Part shown: piece by piece, positions 1 to 9,117 of the stretch
How positions within the stretch are numbered: position 1 is the stretch's first letter
Layout of the letters: each line of letters begins with the position of its first letter
Origin: Peterkaempfera podocarpi
GTDB lineage: Bacteria; Actinomycetota; Actinomycetes; Streptomycetales; Streptomycetaceae
NCBI RefSeq assembly: GCF_042466665.1
Contig: NZ_CP162102.1
Span: 124,001 to 188,000, forward strand
DNA: 64,000 nucleotides
Reading direction: 5' to 3'
Program-made: the position numbers and the translations under genes
Notes under the pieces: model-generated
Databases searched by the model: none
Seen by the model: the letters and a program-made list of their open reading frames with translations, nothing else
What the model was told of the DNA's origin: nothing

Positions 1-1016
1 TCGACCGGGTCCGCGAAGACCCGCTGCGGCCACAGCCGCGACCAACGCTGCCCCATGGCAACCCCTCGTCATCCGACGGCGCAGACTCGCACCGGCCCCT
101 CGATCCCACCCGTATCCGCCCGAGGACGGTCGCCGGCCCGGGGCTCTGCACAGCCCGGAACAGCAGACCGCACGAGCCCGGCAGCTGACACCGCCATCTT
201 GACATGCCCACGGGGTGATCAACCCCGTAGTGGGCCGGCAGGCTTCGCGCCGGATTCAGCATTGCGGGCCCTCCTTGAGCTTCGACACCAATCGGGCCGT
301 CCGACCAGTGCATTCCTGGTGAACGTGGCAGGCAACGTCCGCCCGTCAGGGAGCGGCGCCATCGGGTCCCCCTGCCCGAGCGGAGCCGGGAGCTCAGGGG
401 AGCGCGCTCCCCGGTCCGCAGTCCTCGCACTGGACATACGCGGGCTCCCGGCGAGCGGGGGTACCTCTGCTCGAAGAGCCGGGGCTGCCGGGCGTCGCGT
501 CGGAGCGACCATTGCCTGTCGCGGCACCGGCTGGGCAGAAACCCCTGATCTGCGGAAATGCCATCCCAGGATGGCGCCCTCGAGCGCCCGGGACAGACCG
601 CAACGACCGTCTGGCACGGAACCGGCCCGGCCGGAGATCGCTTGCCGGTGCGCAGACCAGGCTGTGTCGCCGCCTCCCCCGCGCGCTTTCAGCTCGGCTC
701 GACGAGCGACACACGGTGCCGGCCTGTGTGCGCGCTCCGTACGAGGACCAGGACTTCATCCGCCTCGGTGAGTACGGAGCGAGTGGCTTCGTCGATGACC
801 GCACCTCGGCGGTGTGCGGTGAGCCGATTCCCCACACCGCTGTCGTACACCAGAACAGAGAGGGACAGACGTAACATCTCGTGATGAACCACCGTCCACT
901 GCTGTCGGTCCTGCTTTTCTCTCGGCTTTTTGGGTGAGCACTTTGCCCGGACACGGTACGTCCGGCACTTCGCCGCCCCGTCGGTCGATGCCGACCTCGG
1001 CTCAAGGAGAGATCTC
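1..1016. other. Gap before first gene, no firm gene
   Basis: No reading frame in this stretch has a ribosome binding site, a recognisable domain and consistent codon bias together. On the minus strand about 690-870 encodes a tail containing YDSGVGNRL and ADEVLVLVRS, which faintly resembles the end of a MinD/ParA-like ATPase. It has no start and no P-loop, so I treat it as a possible relic only. Confidence 0.4.
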
Positions 1017-2093
1017 ATGCCCATGCCGCAATCCATGCGCGCGCTCGTAGCCGGAGAGGTTGGCGAGCCGGCCGATGTCCTGCGGCTGGAATCCCGGCCC
1101 GTTCCCACACCGGAAGCCGGCCAGGCGCTGATCCGCGTGAAGGCGACTCCGATTCACGCCAGCGATCTGCATGTGCTGCGTGGCCGCTACGGTTTCACCC
1201 CCGAGTTTCCCACCGTCGGGGGTCACATGGAATGCGTGGGCCGTATTGAGGCCCTGGGCTCGGACACCGAGGGACTCAAGATCGGCGAGCGCGTGGTGAC
1301 CGTTGCGGTCCCGGCGGTACCCGGGCCGCATGTGGCCGGCACCTGGCAGGAATACCTTGTTGCCGACACACGAAGGCTCCTGCCGGCCCCCGACAATCTG
1401 AGCGATTCCGACGCCTGCCAACTCGCCGTCAATCCGTTGACCGCGCTGCTACTGGTGACACGCGAACTCGACGTACAGCCGGGTGAATGGATGTTGCAGA
1501 CGGCCGCGGGCTCCACCGTCGGCCGGCTGGTCATTCAGCTGGCCAGGCATCTGGGCATTCGGACGATCAATGTCGTGCGGCGGCGCGATGCCGTTGCGGA
1601 GATCAAGGCGCTCGGCGGCGACGAGGTCATTTGCACCGAGGACGAGGACCTGGTGCGGCGGGTGGCCGAGATCGCAGGACCGGAAGGCGTGCGCAAGGCC
1701 ATCGACTGTGTGGCGGGCCATGTGGGTGCCCAGGTGTCCCAGGCGCTGGCTCCTGGAGGAGAGGTCATGGTCTACGGCGCACTCTCGACCCATCGGCAGA
1801 CCGACCCGGCAGCGCTGACGATTCCGTTGTCTGCGCGCTCGGTCATCTACGAGACCAAGGTCGTCCGCGGCTTCTGGCTGAACCGCTGGTTCGGCACTTC
1901 CTCAGCTGCGGATGCGCTGCGCGCGCTGTCCCAGGTCCGCGATCTCGTCGCGGATGAAGTGCTGAGCATCCCCGAAGGCCGGCCGTTCCCGCTCGAACGC
2001 TTCACTGAAGCCATCTCGCTCGCCGAAACACCGGCACATGGCGCCAAACCACTCTTCGTCTTCGACGACGGCCGGAACGAACATCACGGGTAG
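1017..2093 (+). CDS. Zinc-independent MDR dehydrogenase, MECR/enoyl-thioester reductase-like
   Basis: 358-residue medium-chain dehydrogenase/reductase. An N-terminal GroES-like domain (about residues 15-130) is followed by a Rossmann domain with AAGSTVGRLVIQLA and then NVVRRRD, the pattern of NADPH-dependent 2-enoyl thioester reductases (MECR/Etr1) and quinone oxidoreductases. The Cys/His ligands of zinc alcohol dehydrogenases are not visible. It probably reduces an enoyl-CoA/ACP or quinone-like substrate with NADPH in the cytosol; the substrate is unknown. The ATG at 1017 was chosen because AAGGAGAG lies 6 bases upstream and the domain begins just after it; the frame stays open to 930 without support. 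It stands alone, with no neighbour that suggests a pathway. Confidence 0.88.
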   Translation: MPMPQSMRALVAGEVGEPADVLRLESRPVPTPEAGQALIRVKATPIHASDLHVLRGRYGFTPEFPTVGGHMECVGRIEALGSDTEGLKIGERVVTVAVPAVPGPHVAGTWQEYLVADTRRLLPAPDNLSDSDACQLAVNPLTALLLVTRELDVQPGEWMLQTAAGSTVGRLVIQLARHLGIRTINVVRRRDAVAEIKALGGDEVICTEDEDLVRRVAEIAGPEGVRKAIDCVAGHVGAQVSQALAPGGEVMVYGALSTHRQTDPAALTIPLSARSVIYETKVVRGFWLNRWFGTSSAADALRALSQVRDLVADEVLSIPEGRPFPLERFTEAISLAETPAHGAKPLFVFDDGRNEHHG

Positions 2094-2916
2094 AACGCCG
2101 TCCGCATCTTCGCCGCGGGTGCCTCTACGGCAGCCCATCCGCCCCATGGTCGACGCGGGCGGCGGCTACGGTCACGGTGATTGCCGTACTCCGCTGCTGT
2201 AGAGCACCACGGTGGAAGACGAGAGACACGGCACCTCCGTGACTCTCCGCCGCTTCCCGCCGGATCGGGCACGCAACGGGCAGGAGAGCCGGCCCACCGG
2301 CGCGATACGTTCACTGACGGTCCCGAGGGAGCAGCGCGGGCTTCTCCTCCTGGTTGCGCGGTCGCCGGCGCAATCAGCGGCACATCACGCGCCCGCCCAG
2401 GTCGTAGGCGCCGAACAGGTGCAGTACCTGTGCGGGCCCGCGCAGATCGCCCGCCGCCTCGGCCTGGGTTCCCTTTCGGGTCTCGTACAGACAGCCCCGG
2501 CGCCAGGCTCGGTCCCCGACCCCCTCAGCGACCCCACCAAGACCTCGGCGACCACGAACCCGCCCGCCGGCGGCACCAGCAGGCCCACCAGCTGTGCCCC
2601 TGTACGGCATCCCGGAGACCAAGGCGGGACTCTCCCAGCAGCGTTGTGGCCGGCTGTCTCCACGGGTCCGACGCCGCACCCGGCAGCCGGATGTTCCCGG
2701 TGGGCGGTGCCGTCGTCGATGGCGCGGCGTCAAAGACCGGCCGCGTGGGCCGGGCCGGCGAGCAGCCTCCCCCGCGTCCGGGGGCGCCGGTGCGCTCCGG
2801 ACCTGGCCCGGGCGATTCCCACTGTGTCGTATCTCATGAGCGCACTGGGAACCATTCAGTGGGGCCCGGAGTCTAGGGAAGTGCTGTTGGCGCAAGTGAG
2901 CGGAGTGGGTACAGGC
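2094..2916. other. Long gap with possible minus-strand relic
   Basis: 820 bases without a convincing gene. On the minus strand between about 2374 and 2663, coding-looking pieces lie in two frames: VGLLVPPAGGFVVAEVLVGS in one, and a tail ending AQVLHLFGAYDLGGRVMCR in another. This suggests a decayed gene of unknown family. A -10-like TAGGGA at 2874-2879 lies upstream of the L,D-transpeptidase and fits transcription starting near 2886. Confidence 0.3.
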
Positions 2917-3951
2917 ATGCGACGGTTCAGAAGTCGGGCGGCTGTGGTGCTGCTGGCGGGGGCGATATCGGCGAGCGCGTGTGCCTGTAGCGCGGGCGGG
3001 TCGGCCTCGGGGTCGGCGGCGGCCCTCGACGGTGGCGTGGGTACCGGGGGAAGCGCCCGGCCGACGGCCGGTTCCAGCCTGTCGTCGAGCCCCTCGCCGG
3101 TGCAGTCGTCAAGTCCCTCCCCGACGCGGCCCTCGGGCCCGCCGCTGCTGCTGGACTCGCTCGCCCCCGCAGACCGCGCCACCGTGGGCGTGGCGATGCC
3201 GGTCTCCGTCGTCTTCACCCACCCGGTAGCGGCCAAGGCCCGGAAGGCCGTCGAGCAGCATCTCAAGGTCTCGTCGTCGGTACCGGTCACCGGAGCCTGG
3301 CACTGGTTCAGCGACCGGCGCGTCGACTGGCGGCCCGAGCAGATGTGGCCGTCGGGCGCACACGTGACCGTGGACGCCGCCCTCGACGGCGTGGGCGACG
3401 GCAACGGACGCTACGGTACGCACGACTACCACCACAGCTTCACCATCGGCGCCGCGGTCAAGGCCACGGTCGACGTGCCGGGGCACTCGATGAAGGTCTA
3501 CCGCAACGATGCGCTGATACGCACGATGCCCATCGATGCGGGCAGCCCGAGCTTCCCGTCCTGGGACGGCACCATGGCCGTACTCGACAAGGCGCGGTCG
3601 GTGCGGATGACCTCCTGCAGCGTGGGCATCACCTGCGACCCGAAAAATCCGGAGTTCTACGACCTGACGCTGCCCTGGGACGTCCACCTCACCTACTCGG
3701 GCACCTACGTCCACTACTCGACCGGTGACCCGCAGCCAGGTCACAGCTACGGCTCGCACGGCTGTGTCCACCTGTCGCTCGCCGACGCCAAGTGGTTCTA
3801 CGACTACGTGAAGCAGGGCGACCCGGTCACCATCACCGGCTCCCCCCGGGGCAAGGCCGCCGGCGACAACGGTTACGCCGCCTTCAACCTCTCCTGGTCG
3901 CAGTGGCTGGCGAACAGCGCCACGGGAGCCCAGACCACGAGCGCCGCCTGA
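2917..3951 (+). CDS. L,D-transpeptidase (YkuD), lipoprotein
   Basis: 344 residues. The N-terminus MRRFRSRAAVVLLAGAISAS runs into a cysteine-rich lipobox-like ACACSAGG, so it is probably a lipoprotein on the outer face of the membrane. A Ser/Pro/Gly-rich linker (about 30-75) is followed by an Ig-like domain (PADRATVGVAMPVSVVF) and a C-terminal YkuD domain with the signature SYGSHGCVHLS; catalytic Cys is residue 283 and His 281. The family makes 3-3 cross-links in peptidoglycan, acting on tetrapeptide stems, and resists most beta-lactams. The layout matches actinobacterial Ldt enzymes (LdtMt2 type). GTG codons at 2881 and 2905 are in frame, but the ATG at 2917 gives the best signal peptide and lies beyond the probable transcription start. 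Confidence 0.92.
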   Translation: MRRFRSRAAVVLLAGAISASACACSAGGSASGSAAALDGGVGTGGSARPTAGSSLSSSPSPVQSSSPSPTRPSGPPLLLDSLAPADRATVGVAMPVSVVFTHPVAAKARKAVEQHLKVSSSVPVTGAWHWFSDRRVDWRPEQMWPSGAHVTVDAALDGVGDGNGRYGTHDYHHSFTIGAAVKATVDVPGHSMKVYRNDALIRTMPIDAGSPSFPSWDGTMAVLDKARSVRMTSCSVGITCDPKNPEFYDLTLPWDVHLTYSGTYVHYSTGDPQPGHSYGSHGCVHLSLADAKWFYDYVKQGDPVTITGSPRGKAAGDNGYAAFNLSWSQWLANSATGAQTTSAA

Positions 3952-4107
3952 CCGACGGTCTCCCCGTCCTGACGCCACGGCCAACCACGTCACCGGTCCG
4001 GACTGCCGGCACCCATCAGGCCGCCGGGCCTGACGGGTGCTGTCCCACCGTCAATTGGCAGACGCCGCCCACGCAGTGGCCACAGCGTCACACGCACCGC
4101 CGCCTGA

Positions 4108-4151
4108 CCCGCCCGCGGCATCATCTCGGAACCGGTGATGCCGCGGGCGGG
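4108..4151. terminator. Strong hairpin after L,D-transpeptidase
   Basis: Perfect 16-bp arms (4108-4123 and 4136-4151) around a 12-base loop, 157 bases after the transpeptidase stop. There is no T-run, as is usual for Streptomyces terminators. The symmetry would also stop transcription from the other side. Confidence 0.6.
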
Positions 4152-4429
4152 AAGGCGTGGCGCAGGGTGTGGTCGTCGGTCGGACACTCGACGCTGCCGA
4201 GGAGCGTGAGCAGGCATGCGTGCCCGGGGATGAGGCCGGCCGGCGAACCGGCCGAAACGCTGTGCACATCACCGAGGATGCGTACGTACGGTGTCCGGCT
4301 GCTCCAACCGGGGCTCGTGCCCTGGCCCTCCATCCACGTCAGCGGAAGACCGCGCCGTAGCGCGAGTGAATCAAGAGCCGGCAGAGGGCGGGAACCCTCG
4401 GCCCCACCGAGGAGCTCCGCTCTCTGCAC
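4121..4429 (-). CDS. Small hypothetical ORF, doubtful
   Basis: 102 codons on the minus strand, with G/C-rich third positions mainly in the second half. No family recognised. Its last codons and stop overlap the terminator hairpin at 4108-4151 and no good ribosome binding site precedes the start, so it may be a relic or spurious. It is listed because the 3952-4644 gap holds nothing else. Confidence 0.22.
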   Translation of the reverse strand: MQRAELLGGAEGSRPLPALDSLALRRGLPLTWMEGQGTSPGWSSRTPYVRILGDVHSVSAGSPAGLIPGHACLLTLLGSVECPTDDHTLRHAFPPAASPVPR

Positions 4430-4644
4430 GTCACCCCATGGCCGAGTGCACGTTCACCGGCAACGTTGCGAGCCGGGTCTGATGCTGGATTGAGTGCCGT
4501 GGGCGACCTCGCTACGTGTTGCGGCACTGTCGTCCGGCAGAGATACAAGGAGAGACTCCTTGCCCTGTCGCAGGCCGCGCCGTGTCCGGGCTCCTGGCGA
4601 AAATCGGTCGTCGACGGCTGCCACAGGCCGCTAGCGTCTCCCGA

Positions 4645-5796
4645 GTGACCAGTGAGCATGTGCGCGTGGTGTGGCTCTGCGGGCCGTCGGGTGTGGGGAA
4701 GACCTCCGTGGGCTGGGAGGTGTTCACCCAGCTGAGTCGCAGCGGCGTCAAGACGGGTTTTCTTGACCTCGACCAGATCGCCTTGATCCCTGGTGGCGGC
4801 ACTCATGGGCTCCGGGCGCGGAACCTCGCCGCGATGTGGCCCAATTTCCGGTCGTCGGGAACCCGGTGCCTGGTTCTGGCGGGCTTTGTCGACACCGTGG
4901 ACGAGGTTCGCGAGTACACGGAACTGCTCCCGGACGCCTCGTGGACGCTGTGCCGGTTGCGGGTCGGCGCCGGTGAGCTCAAGGAGCGGTTCCTGGCACG
5001 CGGATGGTTCGCTCCGGAGCTGGCAGACGAGGCCGTAGCCGGCGCGATGGCGCTGGACAGCAGCGGCCTCACCGACATCTGCGTGGACACCGACGGGCTC
5101 GCCGTGCCCGAAGTGGCCCGGCTGGTCATCGAGCAGGTCGGGAGCCGGCCGGACGCTGCCCCGGCGTTGACGTCCGGCAGCGTTGATCCCGTCGCGACAG
5201 CGGTCTCCGCAGCAGCCCCGGCCGCCGTGCTGTGGTTCTCCGGAGCGACCGCAGTCGGAAAGTCGACCGTGGGCTATGAGGTCTTCAGGCAGGTTGCCCG
5301 TGCCGGCGTCCCAGTCGCCTATCTCGATCTCAAGCAGATCGGCACCGTGCGGCCCGCTGCGGACGACGATCCCGAGTACCACCGCCTCAAGGCGCGCAAC
5401 CTTGCCGCACTCTGGGCCGGCTATCGCGAGGACGGAGCCCGGTATCTGATCGTTTCTGGAGACGCCGACCGTGATGACACGGTGAGCAGGTACGCGGACC
5501 TGCTTCCTGGAGCGACGTTGACCGTGTGCCGACTCCACGCCGGGCCCGCGACTCTGGCGGAGCGGGTTGCCCAGCGGGGCCGGGGCGGCGGACCGGTGGT
5601 GCCAGGTGACGAGATCAGGGGGCTGAGCCACGGTGCACTGCAGCGCATCGCCGAGCGGGCGGCACACGATGCCGAAGCGCTTGAGCGTGCCGGGGCCGGC
5701 GAACTGCGCGTGACCACGGACGACCGGCCGGTGCAAGACGTGGTTGGACAGGTCCTGGCGCACATCGGTGGATGGCTTGAAGTAGACGGAACGTGA
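4645..5796 (+). CDS. ATP-binding protein with duplicated P-loop kinase domain
   Basis: 383 residues made of two homologous halves. Half one has Walker A GPSGVGKT at residues 13-20, then FLDLDQIALIP and LRARNLAAMW. Half two has GATAVGKS from residue 200, then YLDLKQIGTV and LKARNLAALW. Each half looks like a small nucleotide/sugar-kinase or zeta-toxin-like fold (AAA_33/APS-kinase type), so it probably phosphorylates a small molecule or tRNA/antibiotic-like substrate; the substrate is unknown. The GTG at 4645 follows TAGCGT (4632-4637) by 7 bases, which suggests a leaderless mRNA. In-frame upstream sequence to 4516 shows no homology-like pattern. No operon partner. Confidence 0.75.
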   Translation: MTSEHVRVVWLCGPSGVGKTSVGWEVFTQLSRSGVKTGFLDLDQIALIPGGGTHGLRARNLAAMWPNFRSSGTRCLVLAGFVDTVDEVREYTELLPDASWTLCRLRVGAGELKERFLARGWFAPELADEAVAGAMALDSSGLTDICVDTDGLAVPEVARLVIEQVGSRPDAAPALTSGSVDPVATAVSAAAPAAVLWFSGATAVGKSTVGYEVFRQVARAGVPVAYLDLKQIGTVRPAADDDPEYHRLKARNLAALWAGYREDGARYLIVSGDADRDDTVSRYADLLPGATLTVCRLHAGPATLAERVAQRGRGGGPVVPGDEIRGLSHGALQRIAERAAHDAEALERAGAGELRVTTDDRPVQDVVGQVLAHIGGWLEVDGT

Positions 5797-6093
5797 GCGC
5801 ACCGGGCGAAGCTCCGACACCTGGGCGCGTCAACAAACCCCTGGCGCGGGCAGGCACGCGCGCCGCTCGGCGAGATGCTCATCGAGCGGGTCGGCCACGG
5901 CCTTCCGTGCCGAGTTCACCGTTCATGGCCCAGTTGATGGAGAGACGCAGCCGGGCACCCTGCGCGGCCCAGTGCCATCCGCGTTCGGGATCGGCGTGGT
6001 CGGTGAACCGGGCCGGCGTGAGCAGCTCGACTTCCTGCTCCTCCGTGCCCCCTCGTGCGAGGGGGCACCTCCTCGGACGGTCCCGGGTCGGCC

Positions 6094-6924
6094 TCAACCG
6101 ATGATGTGCTCGGGGACGGCCAGGTCCGGGTTGACGAACAGGCGGGTCAGTGTCGGCGCATCGTCCTCGGAGCAGGCATCGGCGACCAGGTCGATCAGCC
6201 GGTCGTAGTCGGGTCCGGTCCTGCCCTGGTAGGCCGCGGTCATACGGCCCCACTCGTCCCAGTTCAGCGTCTCCAGCTTGCAGAGTGCAGCGAGGTCGCG
6301 GACGACGTTGCCGCTGATCTCATGCGGCCCCCAGGCGTGATCTGTACCGGCGGTGCCGAACGTGTTCGGGTCGATCACTCCGTCTCGGTGTTGGGCCCAT
6401 GCCTCGCCACCGGTGAGGAACTCGCCCGGCGCGAGGTCGTCCGGGTGGGCGACGAAGTCCCTGCCGAGGTGTTCGGTGTCGACGCGCACCCATCGACGCT
6501 GGTCATGGTGCCAGTACTCGGTGACCCAGTGGTCGAGGCCTAGCCCCTCCCGGAAGTAGGTGCCGAAGCCGCACCGGGCGCGGGAGGCGATGCCCCGGGC
6601 CCGCAGGATCGCGCAGGCGATCGTGGCGAAGTGACGGCAGGTGCCGATCACCCGCGTCTCGGGCGTTCGCGGCCGGTGCAGCGGAGCCGGGTCCAGGGCC
6701 GTCAGCACGGCAATGAGTTGATTGACCGGCCGGATGTTCTTCTCCGCGATCCGATCTTCAGGAATCCCCAGGGTCCTGGCCTCCGTGGGCTGGATGACCA
6801 GGCCCTGAACAGCGAGGCAGATGCCGACGGGGTCGTCCGGCAGTTGCTCGATGAGCCGCAGTTGCGTCGCATCCAGGGTCGTGAAGGGTCCGGGCTGCGA
6901 GTAGTCGAGTACGCCGTCGGTCAT
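6094..6924 (-). CDS. Transglutaminase-like domain protein
   Basis: 276 residues with the papain-like transglutaminase core: Cys in GTCRHFATIACAILRARGI, His in GLDHWVTEYW and Asp in WVRVDTEHL form the expected Cys-His-Asp triad in order and spacing. Bacterial members act as cysteine proteases, amidases or peptide-crosslinking enzymes; which applies here cannot be told. No signal peptide or membrane segment, so cytosolic. The ATG at 6924 was chosen because the conserved part begins straight after it; TACCAT (6933-6938, minus strand) lies 8 bases upstream, so the message may be leaderless. Upstream in-frame codons to 7116 are Arg/Pro-rich and unlikely to be coding. Confidence 0.82.
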   Translation of the reverse strand: MTDGVLDYSQPGPFTTLDATQLRLIEQLPDDPVGICLAVQGLVIQPTEARTLGIPEDRIAEKNIRPVNQLIAVLTALDPAPLHRPRTPETRVIGTCRHFATIACAILRARGIASRARCGFGTYFREGLGLDHWVTEYWHHDQRRWVRVDTEHLGRDFVAHPDDLAPGEFLTGGEAWAQHRDGVIDPNTFGTAGTDHAWGPHEISGNVVRDLAALCKLETLNWDEWGRMTAAYQGRTGPDYDRLIDLVADACSEDDAPTLTRLFVNPDLAVPEHIIG

Positions 6925-7208
6925 AGCCGGGGATGGTATCGGCGCGGTCTGACATCTGGACCGACTCGGCCGGCCCCTGCCTCTCGGCCGACTGTGACGC
7001 TCATTCGCGGGCGGTGCACCCGCCCCGGAACGACTGCTGGACACCGGCCGAGCACTCCGGAGACGCCACCCCGGATGGCGTGCAGCACTGTCTCGGCCCA
7101 ATCCCCCGGCGGGCACACGGCCGTGCCGGTGACCGGGGCGGCCACACCATCAGCCGCTGGAGCAGGCACAGCCGTGCTCGCCGGGACGACGCCGGTGACG
7201 TGGGCAGC

Positions 7209-8223
7209 CTAGGCCTTGGTCCCCCGGCCCTGCGGCACCCGCAGGGTGACGCGGGTCCCGCCGCCCGCGCTGGTGCTGATCCTGAGCTGCGCGTCGAGCA
7301 GGTCGGCGCGCTCCCTCATGTCCCACAGACCCATGCCCGTGGAAGGCGGTTTGGGACCGCCGAGGTGCGGTGGCATTCCGGTGCCGTCGTCCGTGACCGA
7401 CGCGGTGAGGACCCGGCCGCTGCCGTGCAGTTCCACCAGGATGCTCTGCGGGTCGGCATGCTTCACCGCGTTGGTCACCGCCTCCTGCACGATCCGGTAG
7501 ACGTGGACCTGGGCCTCCGAGCTCAGCCCACCGGCGAAGGAGTCCCAGTCCGGTGCCACCCTGATGTCCACCTGGACCCCGAAGGTCTCGGAGACGCGCC
7601 GGCACAGCGCCTCGATGGCCGGCCGCAGCCCCAGCTGGTCGAGGACGGCGGGGCGCAGCTCGGAGATCAGGTGGCGCAGGGAGGCGATCTGGTTGCTGAC
7701 GAGGCTGCGCGCCTGGTCGATGGCCTCCCGGATGGCTGAAGGCTGCCCGCCGGCGGCCGCGGAGGCCAGCACGACCTGCACCGCGCCCAGTTCTTGGAGC
7801 GTGTCGTCGTGCAGCTCGCGTGCCCATCGGCGGCGTTCGCGCTCCTCACCGTCGCGGCGCGCCCGGGACCGCTCGCGCTCCAGTTGGCGGCGGCGCAGTG
7901 TCGTGCGGCGGCCGGAGGAGGCGGCGAAGGCGATCAGCATCAGCGGCGCGACATGCAGGATGTTGAGGATCGGCTCCTCGGTGATCCGGGCCAACCCCCA
8001 CCGCCAGCATCAAGGAGATCCCGCCGACGATCGCCAGCCAGGTCCGCCGCGCCATGGTGGACATGGAGGCTGCGGTGAAGAAGAGGATCGCGGCCGCCAG
8101 GGAGAGGACAAGTTCGGACTGGAGCGGTTGGTCGGTGACCTCCAGCGCCAGGGAGGCCACCAGCAGCACGGTCCCGGCCGCCTCGGTGACCAGCCGGGCC
8201 CCCTCCGGCAGCGCCCAGGTCAC
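7209..8223 (-). pseudogene. NarL-family sensor histidine kinase, frameshifted
   Basis: Read as one gene with one frameshift. Codons 8223 to about 8000 encode membrane segments (AAGTVLLVASLALEV, LSLAAAILFFTA, AIVGGISLMLAVGV). From 7994 another frame continues with NILHVAPLMLIAFAASS, a basic linker, the HisKA_3 box ERRRWARELHDDTLQELG (phospho-acceptor His) and a HATPase domain (EAVTNAVKHA, DDGTGMP, GMGLWDMRERA). The break lies at a run of five C on the plus strand (7995-7999); removing one base joins the halves. The GTG start overlaps the response regulator stop by 4 bases, so both form an operon. The 3' part (7209-7994, TTG start) could be made alone as a soluble kinase. A sequencing error cannot be excluded. 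Confidence 0.75.
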
Positions 8224-8885
8224 GTGAGCAGCCCGCGTTCCCGGGCCGCCGTGATCAACTCGGCCCGGGTCTCGACGTGGAGCTTGTCCCGGATCCGGGC
8301 CCGATGGGTCTCCACCGTCCGCACGGACACATACAGGCGCCGTGCGATCTCCTGGTTGGTGTGGCCGAGCGCGAGCAGGGAGAGCACCTCGACCTCGCGT
8401 CCCGTGAGCGGATCTGTGCCGTCGGCCCCTTCGCCGGTCATGGCCAGACGGGCGCCCATGGCCGGCTGCACATAGGTGGCGCCCCTGGACACCTGGCGGG
8501 CCGCGGCCAGCAACTCCTCGCCGGCCGCCTCTTTGAGGAGGTACCCGGTGGCGCCGGCCCGCAGGGCTTCACGGGCGAACGCCGGGTCCTCCTGCATCGT
8601 GAGGACCAGGATCCGCGTCTCGGGTGATGCGGACAGCATGTCGGGAATCACCGGCAGGCTCGAACGGCCGCCCATGGTCAGGTCCAGGACCAGCACGGAG
8701 GGACGGTGTCCGTGTACGGCCTGCAGCGTTTCGTCGACCGTACCGCTCTCGGCGACGACATCGAACGTCCGATCCTGGGAGAGCAGCAACCGCATGCCTG
8801 CCCGGACGACCAGATGGTCGTCTGCGAGCACCACGGTCGTCCGTGGGGTGGCGCCTGCGTCGGTGCCGGGGCATACGACGTCCAT
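8220..8885 (-). CDS. NarL/LuxR-family response regulator
   Basis: 221 residues. N-terminal receiver domain: acidic pocket VVLADDHLVVRAG, phospho-acceptor Asp in VLVLDLTMGG, conserved Thr in ILVLTMQED and Lys in GYLLKEA. C-terminal LuxR helix-turn-helix: LTGREVEVLSLLALGHTNQEIARRLYVSVRTVETHR. Partner of the histidine kinase immediately downstream, with stop and start overlapping. It would be phosphorylated by that kinase and control unknown promoters. The ATG at 8885 directly precedes the receiver domain; the open frame to 8975 adds Arg-rich codons without support. Divergent from the SpoIIE-like gene at 9118. Confidence 0.9.
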   Translation of the reverse strand: MDVVCPGTDAGATPRTTVVLADDHLVVRAGMRLLLSQDRTFDVVAESGTVDETLQAVHGHRPSVLVLDLTMGGRSSLPVIPDMLSASPETRILVLTMQEDPAFAREALRAGATGYLLKEAAGEELLAAARQVSRGATYVQPAMGARLAMTGEGADGTDPLTGREVEVLSLLALGHTNQEIARRLYVSVRTVETHRARIRDKLHVETRAELITAARERGLLT

Positions 8886-9117
8886 AGCAGCAACGGTAGG
8901 CCACCGAGCGGGTCGCGGTCGGTTCGAGAGGGAGGCCTGCGGCGGCCCCACAGACAGTCTGCGGGTGACCCGCAAGGCGCTGCGGCCCGGCCGCAGTCGC
9001 GGGGGTGGGGATCACGGAGGGATTGCTGCGGAAGAGCGCCGATCCGGTACGGCGGGGCGGGGCGCACGCTGGGAGACGTCAGGTCACCCCGGCAGAACGC
9101 CACCCCAGGAGGTCGTC

